Positions 22,289 to 22,316 of a stretch of DNA of 22,316 nt are shown here, in pieces. Position 1 is the stretch's first letter, and each line of letters begins with the position of its first letter. The DNA lies in NCBI GenBank assembly GCA_026986935.1, contig JALSNP010000090.1, positions 1 to 22,316 of the forward strand, written 5' to 3'. The notes below the pieces were generated by a model. The model was given only the letters and a program-made list of their open reading frames with translations. It did not search any database and was not told where the DNA came from. The stretch comes from Pyrodictiaceae archaeon. GTDB lineage: Archaea; Thermoproteota; Thermoprotei_A; Sulfolobales; Pyrodictiaceae. The translations under genes were made by a program, and so were the position numbers.

Positions 22289-22316
22289 TCTTAGGGTGAC
22301 AGTGGTTGGCAAAGGA

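Noticed and set aside
16316..22316. A CRISPR array or cas genes in the atypical region.
   Set aside because: No regularly spaced repeats of 20 or more bases and no Cas-like proteins; the 10-bp repeats have no spacers.

Overview
The window looks like chromosomal DNA of a hyperthermophilic crenarchaeon. The archaeal marks are A/T-rich TATA boxes about 25-40 bases before starts, GAGGTG-type ribosome binding sites, many GTG and TTG starts, AGG/ATA-rich codon use, a RIO2 kinase, an XPD helicase and S/T-rich-stalked secreted proteins. The chromosomal genes are GC-rich, roughly 55-60% in stretches sampled by eye. A member of the Pyrodictiaceae/Desulfurococcales would fit, but that placement is an inference from style, not from a database match.

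Region 1 (1-1944): the N-terminal half of a RIO2 kinase runs off the left edge on the minus strand. It is followed by two adjacent, diverged, 155-residue nucleotidyltransferase-fold proteins on the plus strand. Region 2 (1941-10746): a cell-surface and transport block. A membrane-anchored secreted metallophosphoesterase and a membrane-anchored secreted protein with a C-terminal coiled coil lie on the minus strand. Divergent from them is a three-gene ABC importer operon: N-anchored binding protein, fused double permease, ATPase. A 57-residue ORF with a strong ribosome binding site converges on the ATPase gene, and a GC-rich intergenic segment with nested hairpins follows. Region 3 (11040-16107): housekeeping genes. 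These are XPD helicase overlapping a nicotinamidase-like hydrolase, a 68-residue protein, a DUF1028 protein, and a DUF357-cytidylyltransferase fusion downstream of a YkgJ-type CxxCxxCC protein. Region 4 (16240-16315): an intact tRNA-Thr(UGU) with encoded CCA.

Region 5 (16316-22316) differs sharply. Directly after the tRNA come about 800 bases of broken coding sequence. Next is an A/T-richer non-coding stretch with three 10-bp tandem repeats, a 15-bp inverted repeat around an A/T-rich spacer and a 28-bp palindrome. A strong promoter then drives five overlapping or closely spaced genes (17618-21321). All five appear to encode a winged-helix-like C-terminal region; the second also carries a HEPN-like RN-x5-H motif and the fifth is a HerA/FtsK-superfamily ATPase without the usual N-terminal barrel. 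After it comes another kilobase of broken coding sequence. The arrangement suggests an old tRNA-targeted integrative element, or a genomic island, in which only this operon is still intact. The operon is the best candidate here for an undescribed system (defence, maintenance or DNA segregation). That function is inferred from composition only.
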